9,206 nt of DNA from Atopobiaceae bacterium. GTDB lineage: Bacteria; Actinomycetota; Coriobacteriia; Coriobacteriales; Atopobiaceae. Where the stretch lies: contig JABZIF010000035.1 of assembly GCA_015258485.1 (NCBI GenBank), forward strand, positions 1 through 9,206, in the 5' to 3' direction. Positions 1 through 7,605 of the stretch are shown here, in pieces (positions within the stretch are counted from its first letter, which is position 1; each line of letters starts with the position of its first letter). The position numbers and the translations under genes were made by a program. The notes under the pieces were generated by a model. The model had not been told where the DNA came from, ran no database searches, and worked only from the letters and a program-made list of their open reading frames with translations.

Positions 1-765
1 GCATGGTCGTATTGGACTCCAGAAACTAACATGCAGATTGCCCAGAACCTTGGTGCAGACATTGTTATGCAGCTAGATCAGTGCGTAGGTTATCCTGCAG
101 AGCGCAAAAAAGTTGAGCGTGGTGTTGATCTTTCAAGCGCATGGGCCGAGAGGTGCTTCAAGGCTCATACTCGTTCAGATCAGGCACTCTTTGGTATTGT
201 TCAGGGAGGTATGCATCTTGATTTGCGCAAACGTTCTATTGAGCATCTAGAATCTATTGGAGATTTTCCTGGTTACGGTATTGGTGGCTATTCCGTTGGA
301 GAGCCTCATGAGGTAATGTTTGAGACACTTGCTCCTCTTTGTGCTGATTATATGCCTCGCAATAAGCCTCGCTATCTGATGGGCGTCGGTAATCCGTCTA
401 CACTTGTTCGTGGCGTTGCTTGTGGAATTGATATGTTTGATTGTGTTTTGCCTACAAGAACCGCTCGAATGGGTACAGCTTTTTCACATACTGGTCGTAT
501 GAATTTAAAGAATGCACAATATTTTGCAGATGATAGGCCAATTGACGAGAAGTGCTCTTGTCCTGTTTGTACTGGTGGTTATTCTCGTGCGTATATTAAT
601 CATTTGGTTAAACAACATGAGATGCTTGGAGGACAGCTCCTTTCTATGCATAACATCTATTTTTTACTGGAGCTTATGAGGCAGGCAAGAGACGCAATTA
701 TTGCAGGTACATATCGTGAATTTGTAGAAGAGTGGGAAAATTCAGAGGGCGTTGTTGATTTTTAA
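1..765 (+). CDS. tgt: Queuine/preQ1 tRNA-guanine transglycosylase, 3' part (5' end outside window)
   Basis: This enzyme exchanges guanine-34 of GUN-anticodon tRNAs (Tyr, His, Asn, Asp) for the queuosine precursor preQ1 in bacteria. The frame is open from base 1 (A-W-S-Y-W-T-P-E-T-N), so the ATG at 31 is internal; 254 residues are visible of a usual 370-380. Visible motifs: LGADI..QLDQC near the window start, the FGIVQGG substrate loop, GIDMFDCVLPTR with the catalytic nucleophile Asp at visible residue 147, and the structural zinc site at Cys185, Cys187, Cys190 and His217. The last Cys-to-His gap appears one residue longer than in the E. coli and Zymomonas enzymes I recall, because of a TGGY loop. 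The missing N-terminus should carry the DSGGFQ motif. The gene ends before an intrinsic terminator and appears to be the last of its unit. The family call is secure; the upstream partners cannot be seen. Confidence 0.96.
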   Translation, partial: AWSYWTPETNMQIAQNLGADIVMQLDQCVGYPAERKKVERGVDLSSAWAERCFKAHTRSDQALFGIVQGGMHLDLRKRSIEHLESIGDFPGYGIGGYSVGEPHEVMFETLAPLCADYMPRNKPRYLMGVGNPSTLVRGVACGIDMFDCVLPTRTARMGTAFSHTGRMNLKNAQYFADDRPIDEKCSCPVCTGGYSRAYINHLVKQHEMLGGQLLSMHNIYFLLELMRQARDAIIAGTYREFVEEWENSEGVVDF

Positions 766-821
766 GTTTTGATAAAAGTATTTTTTGTATCTGATATTTG
801 AAATACATATTTACATTTTTT

Positions 822-858
822 ATGACTAGCTGAGAAATTTTAAAGCTAGTCATTTTTT
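822..858 (+). terminator. Intrinsic terminator after tgt
   Basis: A perfect 10-bp stem, ATGACTAGCT (822-831) with AGCTAGTCAT (844-853), has a 12-base AT-rich loop and is followed directly by T854-T858. It lies about 60 bases after the tgt stop and separates tgt from recJ. Confidence 0.88.
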
Positions 859-898
859 GTCCGGTGACATAGGTAGAATAAAAGAGATAAACATGAAT

Positions 899-945
899 GA
901 GTACCCGAGGTACTCCCGGCTGGCTATGCCGCCTAGAAATGAGGA
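899..945 (+). promoter_or_regulatory. GC-rich hairpin leader and candidate ribosome binding site before recJ
   Basis: Two small hairpins sit in tandem: GAGTAC (899-904) with GTACTC (910-915), and CGGC (917-920) with GCCG (928-931). They are followed by GAGGA (941-945), whose GAGG core is five bases before ATG 950. The stretch is unusually GC-rich and would use rare-looking codons (CCG, AGG, CGG, TCC) if translated in the recJ frame from ATG 893. I therefore read it as untranslated leader. The reading is tentative, because ATG 893 is in frame and open. Confidence 0.35.
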
Positions 946-949
946 TATG

Positions 950-3900
950 ATGCCTGGCATCGATAAAAGCGCTCGTTGGAGCGTTCTTCCACAGAACTCT
1001 TCTATAGAGTCGCTATTTGAAAAAGAATTAGGTGTTTCTTCACTTGTTGCCCGTGTATTAGTTGCACGCGGTTTTACTGATGTTGATTCAGCTAGAGAAT
1101 TTCTTTTGCCGTCTCTTGATCGTGATTGGCTTAATCCACTTTGTATTCCTGGTATGGATGAGGCGGCAGATAGAATACAACAAGCAATTGAGTTACATCA
1201 AAAAATTGCTGTTTTTGGCGATTTTGATGTCGATGGTATGAGTTCAACGTGCCTGCTTACACTTGCGCTACGTAAGCTTGGTGCAGATGTGCTGTCCTAT
1301 ATTCCACATCGTTTTGGTGAAGGTTACGGTCTGTCAAAAGAAGCGCTTAATCGTGTATTAAAAGATAGAAAACCTGACCTTATTATTACTGTTGATAATG
1401 GTATTGCCGCTGTTCAAGAGGTAGCATGGCTTGTGGAGCAACAGATTGATGTTGTAATAACAGACCATCATGAACCAGCAGATTTAGTACCCATCAACGT
1501 TCCTGTTACTGATCCTAAATTAAGCAAAAATTGTCCCTCAAGAGAACTTGCTGGTGCTGGAGTTGCACTAAAACTTGTGCACGTATTGGGTGAGCGTTTA
1601 GGTGCACCATATCTTTGGCGTGAGTATGTTGATATTGCCACGCTTGGAACGCTTTCTGACATGATGCTCTTAAACAAAGAAAACCGCGCATTGGTGTATG
1701 AGGGTGTTAAACGATTACAGCAGGGATTGCGTCCAGGTCTTGTGGCACTTGCTGCCGTTTCTAATCATGACATTTCACAAATTACTGCTGATACTTTACC
1801 CTTTTCGATTATTCCTCGTCTTAATGCTGCGGGCAGGATGGGCACTACTGATATTGCTCTTGATTTGCTCCTTACAGAGAGTGCTGAAGAGGCAACTATT
1901 CTTGCTGGTAAGCTTGAAGAGATAAATTCTGAGCGACGTGCCATAGAATCTAAGCTTACTGACGAAGCTCTTGTTCAGGCAAAAGAAATATATAACGGTG
2001 AACGTGCTATTGTGCTGGCAAAAGAAGGCTGGCATGAGGGTGTTAAAGGAATTGTTGCATCAAGAATTGTTAATCGATATCACGTACCTTGTATTTTGTT
2101 TACTATTCAGGATGGCGTGGCACGAGGTTCTGGTCGTTCGGTTGGTTCAGTTGATTTATTTCACGCGGTAGAACAATGTGCAGACCTTACCGTTAGATTT
2201 GGCGGCCATCAGGGAGCTGTTGGAGTCACAGTTGCTGCAGATAAGATTGATGCATTCAGAAGGCGTCTTTCTGAGGTGTTGGAAAACTTACCTTCTTCAG
2301 ACTTTGAAGTTTCTGGAGAAATAACCGCTCTTGTAGAGTTGAATGAAATAAATATTGAGTCAATTGAGGCGTTAGAAGCTCTACAACCTTTTGGCCAAGG
2401 TAACAAAAAACCTCTTTTCGGCACAAGAGGTGTTGTGATGAAGAATCGTTCTCGTGTAGGTGCTGATGGATCTCATCTGTGCTTTATGGCCTCAAACGGA
2501 GTTTCTTCTCTTTCGGCAATTATGTTTAGGGCGCCACACGTAGAAGCTGCAGTGGAATATGATGGCGCTGTTGATTTAGTTTTTGAGGCAGTTAATGAAA
2601 CCTGGCAGGGAAGAACTAAACCCAAGCTTATGGTAAGAGATATTTTGTACAGAGATTTTGCTGATGAAGATGATGGTCCTTGTAAAGAAGATCTTGGTGG
2701 TTTAACGGAGTTACCACTGATGGTTACTAAAGACGTGCAAGATGATTCTGACGATTACCCTGCGGCACAAAAGAAAAGAGAAGAACTGCACACTCTTTCT
2801 TCGAGAGCATTAACTAATACTCTCGTAGCAGCACTCATTGGAAATCATATGCTTCTACCCCTGCAGCAGAAGACACTTGAAGCACTTGATGAAGGAAAGT
2901 CTTGCTTGTCAGTAATGGCAACGGGTAGGGGAAAATCGCTTATTTTCCAGGTGCATGCTGCACGTCTAGCAATTTCTTCGGGTGCAATGAGTATATTTGT
3001 ATATCCCTTAAGAGCATTGGTCAACGATCAAATTCAAAGTATGAAAAACGTATTTAATCCGATGGGTATCTCTGTTGAGGTTCTTAATGGCGAGACAGAC
3101 GCGGAAAGTCGAGAAGATTTATTTTCTCGTATGGCACAAAGAAAACTTGATGTAGTGCTTACTACACCAGAGTTTCTTTCACTTCATTCTAAGCAGTTTG
3201 CTCGAGGAGGAAAAGTTTCGTTTGTAGTGTTTGATGAGGCACATCATGTCGGTATGAATGCTTCTGAAGGCAGACTTTCATATGCGCAAATGTCTGATGT
3301 CTTGAAGAAACTGGGTAATCCGCAGGTATTGGCCACTACTGCAACAGCAACGACAAAGGCTGCACAACAGATTTGTGAGATTCTCTCTATTGATAAACAG
3401 TATGTTTACAAAGATCAAACAGCTCGGTTTAATTTGAAACTTAGGGATTTACGTAGTATTAAAGATAGAGAAAGCGCTCTTGTATCTTTGGTTGCTGACG
3501 GAACAAAAACTGTTGTGTATGTAAATTCTAGAGATCAAGCTCAGGCACTTACAAGGCTGCTTCGTCATAGTATTCCAGAACTTGGTCATAAGATTGCGTT
3601 TTACCATGCAGGTCTAACTGCAGAGATTCGCAAAAAGGTAGAACGTGCTTTTAGACGTGGAGATGTCTGTTGTGTTATTGCAACCAGTGCTTTTGGGGAA
3701 GGCGTCAATATTTCTGATATACGACAAGTAGTGCTCTATCATTTGCCTTTTGGTAGAGTTGCCTTTAATCAGATGAGTGGTCGCGCAGGAAGAGATGGCA
3801 ACCCCGCTTGTATCCAAGTGCTGTTTGACTCTCACGACATGCGTGTTAATGGACGCATTTTAGCTTCTCGTGCACCAGAGCGAGAAACCCTTGTGTCTGT

Positions 3901-4303
3901 GTATCGTGCTTTGCTTGCATTACAAGCCAAGTCGCATACATTTTCTCTAGAGATGGGGCTGACCGATGAGGATATTGTACAGACAGCACTAGAGATTGAT
4001 GCTAGATCAAAGGTTGATGAGCAAACCGTCAAAGTTGCTCTTGATGTGTTCTTTGAATTGGGATTTATTTCCGTGCAAGGATTTGATGAAACAAGGGTAA
4101 TCTCTGTTAATACAGATGCATCTCACATGGATTTGTTTGAGTCTGCTCGTTATGCAGAAGGTCAAAAGGCGCATGTTGAGTTTGAATCATTTGCGCAGTG
4201 GGCATTTTCTGCTACACCAGAGATGCTGATTGATGCTATAACAAAACCAATTGTTCCAGCAATTGGCGCAACGATTGATGGGAGGGAGTCCTCTGATGAG
4301 TGA
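950..4303 (+). CDS. recJ: RecJ single-strand DNA exonuclease fused to an SF2 DEAH-box helicase
   Basis: The protein is 1117 residues from ATG 950 (in-frame alternatives: ATG 947, ATG 893). Residues 1-570 are a complete RecJ, a 5'-3' single-strand DNA exonuclease of recombination and repair: DFDVDG at 91-96, ITVDNGI, the DHH motif at 172-174, a DHHA1 domain with GGHQGAVG from 418, and an OB-like part starting at PFGQGN (480). An acidic linker follows. About 620-955 is an ATP-dependent helicase core: Walker A ATGRGKS (657-663), YPLRALVNDQ, DEAH (762-765), TTATATT, and QMSGRAGRDG (941-950). It resembles RecQ but lacks RecQ's aromatic-rich loop after DEAH, the Cys-based zinc domain and HRDC. The C-terminal ~110 residues (FFELGFISV, then FESARYAEG and EFESFAQW) resemble the C-terminal domain of Firmicutes RecJ. 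Start 950 gives a RecJ-like spacing to the first conserved Trp and has GAGG upstream. The 3' end overlaps rel by 8 bases. Confidence 0.93.
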   Translation: MPGIDKSARWSVLPQNSSIESLFEKELGVSSLVARVLVARGFTDVDSAREFLLPSLDRDWLNPLCIPGMDEAADRIQQAIELHQKIAVFGDFDVDGMSSTCLLTLALRKLGADVLSYIPHRFGEGYGLSKEALNRVLKDRKPDLIITVDNGIAAVQEVAWLVEQQIDVVITDHHEPADLVPINVPVTDPKLSKNCPSRELAGAGVALKLVHVLGERLGAPYLWREYVDIATLGTLSDMMLLNKENRALVYEGVKRLQQGLRPGLVALAAVSNHDISQITADTLPFSIIPRLNAAGRMGTTDIALDLLLTESAEEATILAGKLEEINSERRAIESKLTDEALVQAKEIYNGERAIVLAKEGWHEGVKGIVASRIVNRYHVPCILFTIQDGVARGSGRSVGSVDLFHAVEQCADLTVRFGGHQGAVGVTVAADKIDAFRRRLSEVLENLPSSDFEVSGEITALVELNEINIESIEALEALQPFGQGNKKPLFGTRGVVMKNRSRVGADGSHLCFMASNGVSSLSAIMFRAPHVEAAVEYDGAVDLVFEAVNETWQGRTKPKLMVRDILYRDFADEDDGPCKEDLGGLTELPLMVTKDVQDDSDDYPAAQKKREELHTLSSRALTNTLVAALIGNHMLLPLQQKTLEALDEGKSCLSVMATGRGKSLIFQVHAARLAISSGAMSIFVYPLRALVNDQIQSMKNVFNPMGISVEVLNGETDAESREDLFSRMAQRKLDVVLTTPEFLSLHSKQFARGGKVSFVVFDEAHHVGMNASEGRLSYAQMSDVLKKLGNPQVLATTATATTKAAQQICEILSIDKQYVYKDQTARFNLKLRDLRSIKDRESALVSLVADGTKTVVYVNSRDQAQALTRLLRHSIPELGHKIAFYHAGLTAEIRKKVERAFRRGDVCCVIATSAFGEGVNISDIRQVVLYHLPFGRVAFNQMSGRAGRDGNPACIQVLFDSHDMRVNGRILASRAPERETLVSVYRALLALQAKSHTFSLEMGLTDEDIVQTALEIDARSKVDEQTVKVALDVFFELGFISVQGFDETRVISVNTDASHMDLFESARYAEGQKAHVEFESFAQWAFSATPEMLIDAITKPIVPAIGATIDGRESSDE
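4281..4298 (+). promoter_or_regulatory. Ribosome binding site that fixes the rel start
   Basis: The purine-rich GGAGGGAG (4281-4288) lies seven bases before ATG 4296, inside the last codons of recJ. It selects 4296 over the upstream in-frame TTG at 4251, which has no such site, and implies translational coupling to recJ. Confidence 0.75.
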
Positions 4304-6644
4304 GGAGAGGACTAAAAAAGAAGCTAAGGCTCCAGGAGCAGATAACTATCGTCTGCTTGAGGGTGCTGTGCGCTCCCATTTGTCTGAGGAGGCACAGAAA
4401 AAAATTGCAGCAGCTTATCAGTTTGCTGCTGAGTATCATAAAGATCAACGACGTCGATCTGGTGAGCCCTATATTAATCATCCTGTTGAAGTTGCACTGA
4501 TTCTAGCAAAAGATTTACACATGGATGAGGATACAATTTGTGCTGCTCTTTTGCATGATACCGTTGAGGATACACCTGCAACGCTTGATGAAATCTCATC
4601 ACGTTTTGGTGGGTCAGTAGCGGAGCTGGTTGATGGCGTTACTAAGCTAACTTCAATTGAAGTTAGCTCGATGGATGAAAAACAAGCGCTTAACCTGCGT
4701 AAAATGTTTTTTGCCATGTCAAAAGACATTCGTGTCATTATAATCAAGCTTGCAGATAGACTGCATAATATGCGTACACTTGCAGCACTTCCTCCTGATC
4801 GTCGTTTGTTTAAGGCTAGAGAAACCATGGATGTGTACGCTCCGCTTGCAGATCGTCTGGGTATTTCATCTGTAAAGTGGGAACTTGAAGACCTGTCGTT
4901 TTTCTGGCTTGAGCCTGAAGAGTATCAGCGTGTTGCGCGTATGGTTTCTGATTCACGTACACAGAGAGAAAATGATCTTAATAACGCCAAAAAAACTCTT
5001 AGTGATGAGTTGACTACTGCCGGTCTTTCTCATTTTCAAATTACCGGAAGATCAAAGCATCTGTGGTCTATTTATCAAAAGATGGTTCGTAAAGGTAGAG
5101 AATTTTCGAACATCTATGACCTTATCGCCTTGCGTGTTATTACACAAAACGTTGGAGATTGCTATTCTGCGCTTGGCGCTATTCACTCGTTATGGCATCC
5201 TATGCCTGGACGTTTTAAGGATTATATTGCAACTCCAAAAGCTAATTTATATCAATCTTTGCATACTACTGTTATTGGGCCTGATGGCCGACCTATAGAG
5301 ATTCAGATTAGAACTGCGGAGATGCATGAGGCTTCAGAGTACGGTATTGCTGCTCATTGGCTCTATAAAGAAGAAGGAAATTCTAAGGGCAAAATGTCCT
5401 CAGAAGATAAGCTTATTGATTCAACCATTAATTGGATACGTCGCAGTCTTGACTGGGCAGTTGAAGACGAGATGGATGACCCACATGAGTACCTTAATAA
5501 TCTTCGTGTTGATCTCTTTGAACATGAAATATTTGTTTTTACTCCAAAGGGAGAGGTGCTGAGTCTTCGAGTAAATTCAACACCTTTGGATTTTGCGTAT
5601 GCTGTCCATACTGAAGTTGGCAATCATTGTGTTGGTGCGCGAGTAAATGGATTGGTTGTACCGCTTACTCATATATTAAAAATGGGTGACCGCGTTGAGA
5701 TTTTAACTAATAAGAATGCTCGTCCTTCTCGAGACTGGATGAATCTTGTAAAGACACCATCTGCGCGTGCAAAGATTCGTAAGTATTTCTCGCAAGAAAA
5801 TAAGTCTGATGATGCAGAACGAGGTCGGTCTGATCTTGCAAAAGAGCTGCGTAAACGTGGTTATGGGATTAGTGCAGCACGTACTACCAAGGCACTTGAG
5901 CAGCTTGTTGAGCAGTTCGATTATAAAAATGTTGATGATTTGTTTGCTGGCATTGGTTCTGGAAATCAGTCAGTTAAACAGGTTGCTAATCGAGTAAGTG
6001 AGCTTCTGGAAGAGCATGATTCTGAAGTTATCACGCAAGAAGAAAGATCTCTTGCAAGACTTCGCGAGAAAAATACAGCAATTGCTACGGATAAGCCGCT
6101 TGCAAAGTCATACGTTATTTCTCGTACGGCAAAAGGTATTCGATCCAAACGTTCAAACTGCGGAGTTGTTGTTAACGGTGATCCCGATTTGCTGGTACAC
6201 CTTGCTCATTGTTGTAATCCTGTTGCAGGAGATGACATTGTAGGTTTTATTACACGCGGCCGGGGCGTTTCTGTTCATCGTGCTAATTGTCCTAACGTTA
6301 AGGACTTGCTGAATAACCCAAAACGCATTATTTCTGTCTCATGGGATGCAAGTGGTGCAACTGAATTTAGGGTAGAGATTGTTGTTGAGGCAACAGATCG
6401 AATGGGTCTTTTAAAAGATGTAACTGTTGCGCTTTCTGATGCAGGAGCCAATATTCTTTCGGCAGCAACGCAGGTGGGCGAGCAAGGTGTCGTACGTATG
6501 AGATTCCTCGTCTCAATTTCTGATACAAGTTTGTTAGACACGTTATTTGCTTTTGTTTCTCGGGTACCTTCTGTATACGATGCTCGTCGAATTATGCCCG
6601 GTGAAGGTGCAAATCAAATGAGGAGAAGACGTAATGGCTCATAA
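4296..6644 (+). CDS. rel: Bifunctional (p)ppGpp synthetase/hydrolase (Rel/RSH)
   Basis: This long RSH-family enzyme makes the alarmone (p)ppGpp from GTP/GDP and ATP on starved ribosomes and also hydrolyses it. The protein is 782 residues, close to the family norm. Domains in order: an HD hydrolase with His62 (in YINHP), HD at 87-88 followed by TVEDT, and LADRLHNM with Asp154, all intact; a synthetase with RFKD at 306-309, YQSLHTT and EIQIRT from Glu335; a TGS domain (~409-470); a helical region; a conserved-cysteine domain with HCCNP (Cys639, Cys640) and HRANCP (His661, Cys665); and an ACT domain (~690-765). The RxKD signature marks bifunctional Rel/SpoT enzymes, in contrast to ExDD of synthetase-only RelA, so this is probably the main long alarmone enzyme. 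It overlaps recJ by 8 bases and the hydrolase gene by 11. Databases may call it relA. Confidence 0.97.
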   Translation: MSEERTKKEAKAPGADNYRLLEGAVRSHLSEEAQKKIAAAYQFAAEYHKDQRRRSGEPYINHPVEVALILAKDLHMDEDTICAALLHDTVEDTPATLDEISSRFGGSVAELVDGVTKLTSIEVSSMDEKQALNLRKMFFAMSKDIRVIIIKLADRLHNMRTLAALPPDRRLFKARETMDVYAPLADRLGISSVKWELEDLSFFWLEPEEYQRVARMVSDSRTQRENDLNNAKKTLSDELTTAGLSHFQITGRSKHLWSIYQKMVRKGREFSNIYDLIALRVITQNVGDCYSALGAIHSLWHPMPGRFKDYIATPKANLYQSLHTTVIGPDGRPIEIQIRTAEMHEASEYGIAAHWLYKEEGNSKGKMSSEDKLIDSTINWIRRSLDWAVEDEMDDPHEYLNNLRVDLFEHEIFVFTPKGEVLSLRVNSTPLDFAYAVHTEVGNHCVGARVNGLVVPLTHILKMGDRVEILTNKNARPSRDWMNLVKTPSARAKIRKYFSQENKSDDAERGRSDLAKELRKRGYGISAARTTKALEQLVEQFDYKNVDDLFAGIGSGNQSVKQVANRVSELLEEHDSEVITQEERSLARLREKNTAIATDKPLAKSYVISRTAKGIRSKRSNCGVVVNGDPDLLVHLAHCCNPVAGDDIVGFITRGRGVSVHRANCPNVKDLLNNPKRIISVSWDASGATEFRVEIVVEATDRMGLLKDVTVALSDAGANILSAATQVGEQGVVRMRFLVSISDTSLLDTLFAFVSRVPSVYDARRIMPGEGANQMRRRRNGS

Positions 6645-7446
6645 TATGGATGAAGAAAATAGCACGCAACGTCATAATCACGGAGATGGCTCCTGCGCTC
6701 ATCATCATGATAAGAATCATGATGAATGCTGTGGGCATCATGGACATGACCATGGCGAATGTTGCGGGCATCATGGGAACGATCATGATGGATGCTGTGG
6801 ACATCATGGACATGGTGGTTGCAACCATGCAAAAGACCAGATTGGTATCTTTAAGGTAAGCCCACTTGCCACTAACTGTTACATATATGTTTCTGGTGAT
6901 GAGTGTATGATCGTTGATCCTGGTGCATCAGGAGCAGAAATTGCTGCGCAACTTATGAATCTTAAGTTGAAGTATATTGTGGCAACACATGGTCACGCAG
7001 ATCATGTGGGTGGGGTTAAGGCATTAAAGCTTGCTGTTCCTACTGCTCGATATCTGATTTCACAAGCTGATAATACTTTGGCACATGAGGCTCATACTAA
7101 GGGAGAGATGTACGATGACGCTCCAGATCCCGATGGTTTTCTCCATGAGGGAGATGAGCTCACAGTTGGTACGGCAAAATTTAGGGTTATGGAAACTCCT
7201 GGACATACACCAGGTGGACTAGTTTTAGTCGGAGCGGGTACTGCATCAGGAGCAGTGTTTGTGGGGGATACGCTTTTCAAAGGTTCTGCAGGTAGAACTG
7301 ATCTTCCCGGTGGAGATTTTGAACAACTTCAAGCTTCATTAGAGCGCATTAAAGCAGAGATTGATCCTACGAGCATCATTCTTTCTGGTCATGGAGATCA
7401 GACGGCGCTCGAAATCGAGCTAGAGACTAATCCTTTCTTTAAGTAA
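6634..7446 (+). CDS. Metallo-beta-lactamase-fold hydrolase (glyoxalase II-like) with His/Cys-rich N-terminus
   Basis: The protein is 270 residues. From about residue 68 it is a compact hydrolase of the glyoxalase II-like MBL group. All metal ligands are visible: HGHADH at 119-124, His191 (TPGHTPGG), bridging Asp212 (VGDTLF) and His253 (SGHGD). The core length matches small GloC/YcbL-type enzymes, which cleave thioesters such as S-lactoylglutathione. The substrate here is unknown, and glutathione may be absent in an actinobacterium. The first ~65 residues carry 18 His and 8 Cys, including three tandem 11-residue repeats CCGHHG-x5, as in metal-storing tails of nickel or zinc proteins. No signal peptide or membrane segment is visible, so it is probably cytoplasmic. 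The start is fixed by AGGAG (6621-6625) eight bases before ATG 6634, inside the rel 3' end; the 11-base overlap suggests coupling to rel. No convincing terminator follows. Confidence 0.93.
   Translation: MAHNMDEENSTQRHNHGDGSCAHHHDKNHDECCGHHGHDHGECCGHHGNDHDGCCGHHGHGGCNHAKDQIGIFKVSPLATNCYIYVSGDECMIVDPGASGAEIAAQLMNLKLKYIVATHGHADHVGGVKALKLAVPTARYLISQADNTLAHEAHTKGEMYDDAPDPDGFLHEGDELTVGTAKFRVMETPGHTPGGLVLVGAGTASGAVFVGDTLFKGSAGRTDLPGGDFEQLQASLERIKAEIDPTSIILSGHGDQTALEIELETNPFFK
6727..6825 (+). repeat. Three tandem 33-bp coding repeats (CCGHHG-x5)
   Basis: Three in-frame 33-base units start at 6727, 6760 and 6793. They encode CCGHHGHDHGE, CCGHHGNDHDG and CCGHHGHGGCN. The units differ at several bases, for example TGCTGTGGG, TGTTGCGGG and TGCTGTGGA at their starts, while the CCGHHG core is kept at the protein level. 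This argues for selection on the peptide and against very recent slippage alone. Confidence 0.85.
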
Positions 7447-7475
7447 AATTACTCGTGTAACTTTATTATTGTGAC

Positions 7476-7504
7476 AAGACAGATTTGTATAGGTGCGGTA
7501 TAGT
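7476..7504 (+). promoter_or_regulatory. Candidate promoter of tRNA-Leu
   Basis: A -10 box TATAGT (7499-7504) lies 17 bases after AAGACA (7476-7481), a 4/6 match to the -35 consensus. The expected start is near 7511, about 11 bases before the mature tRNA. The -10 is flanked by the inverted repeat ATAGGT (7489-7494) and ACCTAT (7505-7510). Confidence 0.5.
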
Positions 7505-7521
7505 ACCTATGCAAACTTTTT

Positions 7522-7605
7522 GCCCGAGTGGCGGAATGGCAGACGCGGAGGTCTCAAAAACCTTTGAGGAAACTCGTGTGGGTTCAAGTCCCACCTCGGG
7601 CACCA
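7522..7605 (+). tRNA. tRNA-Leu (anticodon CAA)
   Basis: The acceptor stem GCCCGAG (7522-7528) pairs perfectly with CTCGGGC (7595-7601), followed by discriminator A and encoded CCA (7603-7605). The anticodon loop CTCAAAA sits between GAGGT and ACCTT, giving anticodon CAA (reads UUG). The T arm is GTGGG-TTCAAGT-CCCAC. The 84-base length and long variable arm (TGAGGAAACTCGT) are class II, as expected for leucine. Confidence 0.97.

Noticed and set aside
857..949. Longest recJ frame starting at TTG 857
   Set aside because: The TTG lies in the T-run of the tgt terminator and has no ribosome binding site; ATG 950 or ATG 893 fits better.
4251..4295. rel start at TTG 4251
   Set aside because: It would overlap recJ by 53 bases without a ribosome binding site, whereas ATG 4296 has GGAGGGAG at good spacing.
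950..4303. Nuclease-helicase as an antiphage defence gene
   Set aside because: All RecJ motifs and the C-terminal RecJ-like domain point to housekeeping repair; neighbours are core genes and no defence partners are visible.
6727..6825. CRISPR-like or satellite repeat
   Set aside because: The units are directly adjacent, in frame, divergent at the base level and explained by the CCGHHG peptide repeat.
6592..6832. Two minus-strand His- or Met-rich open frames opposite the hydrolase N-terminus
   Set aside because: They are complements of the CAT/GGA-rich 33-bp repeats; no ribosome binding site, promoter or family match supports them.
7407..7420. GCTCG-AAAT-CGAGC hairpin near the end of the hydrolase gene
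   Set aside because: It is only five base pairs, has no T-run and is inside the coding sequence; best explained by codons for ALEIELE.
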